Source: JBNKFV01 sp050289485
GTDB taxonomy: Bacteria; Pseudomonadota; Gammaproteobacteria; Pseudomonadales; Cellvibrionaceae
Reading direction: 5' to 3'
Assembly: GCA_050289485.1 (NCBI GenBank)
Contig: JBNKFV010000016.1
Location: 29,373 to 93,372, forward strand
DNA length: 64,000 nt
Part shown: positions 62,416-64,000 of the stretch, in pieces
How the letters are laid out: every line of letters begins with the position of its first letter
Position numbering within the stretch: position 1 is the stretch's first letter
Position numbers and translations under genes: made by a program
The notes under the pieces: model-generated
What the model saw: only the letters and a program-made list of their open reading frames with translations
Told to the model about the DNA's origin: nothing
Databases searched by the model: none

Positions 62416-63141
62416 ATGTATACGCTATTTATATCAGACCTGCACCTGGACAAGGACAGTACCAAGCGAACTCGGGCATTTTTGCGCTTTCTGGAGAAAG
62501 ACGCCCGACTCGCTGATGCCCTGTATATTCTTGGCGATCTGTTTGAAGTATGGCTTGGCGATGATGATGACGATGAGTTCGCCATTTATGTCCAGGAAGC
62601 CCTGCAGCGCTTTACGGCAGAGGGCCCTCCTGTTTACTTTATGCACGGTAATCGTGATTTTCTGATCCGTGACGCCTTCTGCCAAAAGACCGGTGTACAG
62701 CTGCTTACAGACCCGACCAAGGTCAAACTCTACGACGATCAACCTGTGTTACTGTCGCACGGCGACTGCTTTTGCACTATGGATACTGAGTACATGGCGT
62801 TCCGCCAGCAAGCTCGCTCGGCGGCATGGCAAGATCAGATACTGGCTACTTCACTGATGCAGCGACGGCAACTCGCCGAACATATCCGCGCACAAAGCCA
62901 AACCATGAACAGCCGTAAAGCGGAAGACATTATGGATGTCACCCCGCAAGAGGTTATTCATCTCATGGAACAGGAAGAGGTTTTAACCCTGATTCACGGC
63001 CACACGCACCGCCCAGCGGTGCACGACATAACGGTGATGGGCAAGCCTGCGCAACGTATCGTACTCGGTGATTGGGATACCTTAGGCTGGTGCGCCAGGG
63101 CAACACCCGAAGGCATTGCCCTGGAAAGCTGGGACATCTGA
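62416..63141 (+). CDS. lpxH: UDP-2,3-diacylglucosamine pyrophosphohydrolase
   Basis: 241 residues from ATG 62416 (a TTG three codons earlier is rejected). The metallophosphoesterase metal sites are visible: SDLHLD, GDLFEVWLGDDDDDEFA, MHGNRDFLI, LSHGD and HGHTHRP. LpxH removes UMP from UDP-2,3-diacyl-GlcN in lipid A synthesis, at the membrane face. ppiB-lpxH is a conserved pair. Confidence 0.96.
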   Translation: MYTLFISDLHLDKDSTKRTRAFLRFLEKDARLADALYILGDLFEVWLGDDDDDEFAIYVQEALQRFTAEGPPVYFMHGNRDFLIRDAFCQKTGVQLLTDPTKVKLYDDQPVLLSHGDCFCTMDTEYMAFRQQARSAAWQDQILATSLMQRRQLAEHIRAQSQTMNSRKAEDIMDVTPQEVIHLMEQEEVLTLIHGHTHRPAVHDITVMGKPAQRIVLGDWDTLGWCARATPEGIALESWDI

Positions 63142-63152
63142 ATGAAGCGAGG

Positions 63153-64000
63153 CTACTCTATTGAGTGCCTCACCGGCCCGGAGAAATTGCTGTACATACC
63201 GTCCACATCAAAAGCGGCAATCTGAAATTCGTACTCTCCCGACGTTATGCCGTTGATTACATGGGCTGTTGTAGCGCCATCGAATAACAACACAGAGTGA
63301 TAATCTGTTTCGCCAACCTGTTTGTAAAGAATTTCATAACCACCTATATCACTCGTCGTAAGAGCTTGTCCATTCTCACGCGCATTGGGAGCGTTCCACG
63401 ACAATTCGATATGGTATTTTGTGGATACGCCATCTGTGCCACTATCTGAACTGACCCCTCCTGTCTGAACCTCTTCCTGCACTACCTCTTCGGTCACTTC
63501 CACATCAACAAATCCATCCGAAGATACAGCTTCCTCAGTAACTGTCGCACCACTTGTGGTGCCCTCTGTCTCTGACGTATTCGTATCACCGAAACCAACA
63601 TCTGAGCCAGTCGTTTCAGTTGCAAAACTGTCAAACCCACTGTCATCGGTTGTTGTGGTTCCCGTGGCAGCAACCTCAGAGTCTGAACTAAACGAATCCG
63701 CAGTCTCTGTTGTAATACTGCCAAACTCACTATCGGTAGTCTCTGGGGTAGTCTCTGAGGTACTTGTATCACCGAAACCAACGTCTGAGTCGGTCGTTTC
63801 AGTTGCAAAACTGCCAAACCCACTGTCATCGCTTGTTGTAGTACCCGTGTCAGCAACCTCAGAGTCTGCACTAAACGAATCCGCAGTCTCAGTCGTAGTA
63901 CTGCCAAACTCACTATCGGTAGTCTCTGAGGTACTTGTATCACCGAAACCAACGTCTGAGTCGGTCGTTTCAGTTGCAAAACTGTCAAACCCACTGTCAT
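63153..64000 (-). CDS. fibronectin type III protein with Ser/Thr/Asp-rich repeats, 5'-truncated by window edge
   Basis: The frame is open from the stop at 63153 to the last base of the window, so its start lies beyond it. The C-terminal ~95 residues form a fibronectin type III domain (YHIELSWNAPNAREN to FQIAAFDVDGMYSNFSGPV). Before it lie acidic, Thr/Ser-rich repeats of about 57-61 residues, with the core SDDSGFGSFATETT, SDVGFGDTST and ETTDSEFGS. Such linkers typify secreted or surface proteins of marine gammaproteobacteria. An ATG within the frame at 63503 is not the start. Function unknown. Confidence 0.75.
   Translation of the reverse strand, partial: DSGFDSFATETTDSDVGFGDTSTSETTDSEFGSTTTETADSFSADSEVADTGTTTSDDSGFGSFATETTDSDVGFGDTSTSETTPETTDSEFGSITTETADSFSSDSEVAATGTTTTDDSGFDSFATETTGSDVGFGDTNTSETEGTTSGATVTEEAVSSDGFVDVEVTEEVVQEEVQTGGVSSDSGTDGVSTKYHIELSWNAPNARENGQALTTSDIGGYEILYKQVGETDYHSVLLFDGATTAHVINGITSGEYEFQIAAFDVDGMYSNFSGPVRHSIE
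63638..64000 (-). repeat. imperfect 57-61-codon tandem repeats in the FnIII gene
   Basis: The string CACTGTCAT marks equivalent points at 63638, 63821 and 63992, giving periods of 183 and 171 bp, both multiples of three; the 12-bp difference is an extra PETT segment. The array continues beyond the right edge. Confidence 0.8.

Noticed and set aside
63494..64000. 168-codon minus-strand frame at the right edge
   Set aside because: Out-of-frame reading of the repeat array; the frame leading into the FnIII domain gives the acidic Ser/Thr-rich protein expected of such repeats.

Overview
The window looks like chromosomal DNA of a heterotrophic marine-type gammaproteobacterium. The housekeeping genes (purEK, uvrB, rlmL/rmf/pyrD, a 180-kDa-class NAD-glutamate dehydrogenase, cysS, glnS, lpxH) are all gammaproteobacterial in type and order, and base composition is close to 50% G+C. 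A Cellvibrionales/Spongiibacteraceae-like lineage is my guess; nothing here proves it. No tRNA, rRNA, CRISPR array or intact insertion sequence was seen.

1-11.3 kb is a catabolic island for aromatic compounds. It holds a MarR regulator (cut by the left edge), a fused salicylyl-CoA 5-hydroxylase/flavin reductase, and then an opposite-strand operon of CoA-thioesterase, nitrilase, gentisate 1,2-dioxygenase, FAH-family acylpyruvate hydrolase and maleate isomerase. A BNR-repeat protein, a VOC-family dioxygenase-like protein and an acyl-CoA-dehydrogenase-fold monooxygenase follow. The inferred route is salicylyl-CoA (or a relative) to gentisyl-CoA, gentisate, maleylpyruvate, maleate plus pyruvate, then fumarate. 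Two divergent promoters carry the same pair of palindromic operators with identical spacing. The CoA ligase is not in the window.

11.3-19.6 kb: purEK, then a scar in which the 3' end of a probable dabA (DUF2309) gene on one strand abuts the 3' half of a broken LysR gene on the other. Next is a type II restriction-modification-repair operon (Dcm-type methyltransferase with N-terminal HTH, Vsr, MvaI/BcnI-family endonuclease), with a full-consensus SOS box about 100 bp upstream. Two unrecognised proteins and an NlpC/P60 lipoprotein complete the stretch.

19.8-34.7 kb is an accessory stress and transport region: an MFS exporter, type II NADH dehydrogenase, a sulfide:quinone oxidoreductase of the Acidithiobacillus type, an EmrAB-like efflux operon with its MarR repressor and a clear operator, Dps, a solitary tyrosine recombinase, a copper-resistance set (small CxxxCxCC protein, CopA, CopB) and a spinster-like MFS protein.

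34.7-47 kb is core: a SMI1/KNR4-like protein, UvrB, RlmKL, ribosome modulation factor, PyrD, DUF2835 and the giant NAD-glutamate dehydrogenase. 47-54.6 kb is a six-gene MoxR/Bat operon (MoxR, DUF58, DUF4381, BatA, a BatB-BatC fusion, BatD). 54.9-64 kb holds a secreted pair (zinc-metallopeptidase lipoprotein plus a small exported protein), a one-domain voltage-gated cation channel with an acidic filter, CysS, GlnS, PpiB, LpxH, and the 3' end of a repeat-rich fibronectin-III protein that runs off the right edge.
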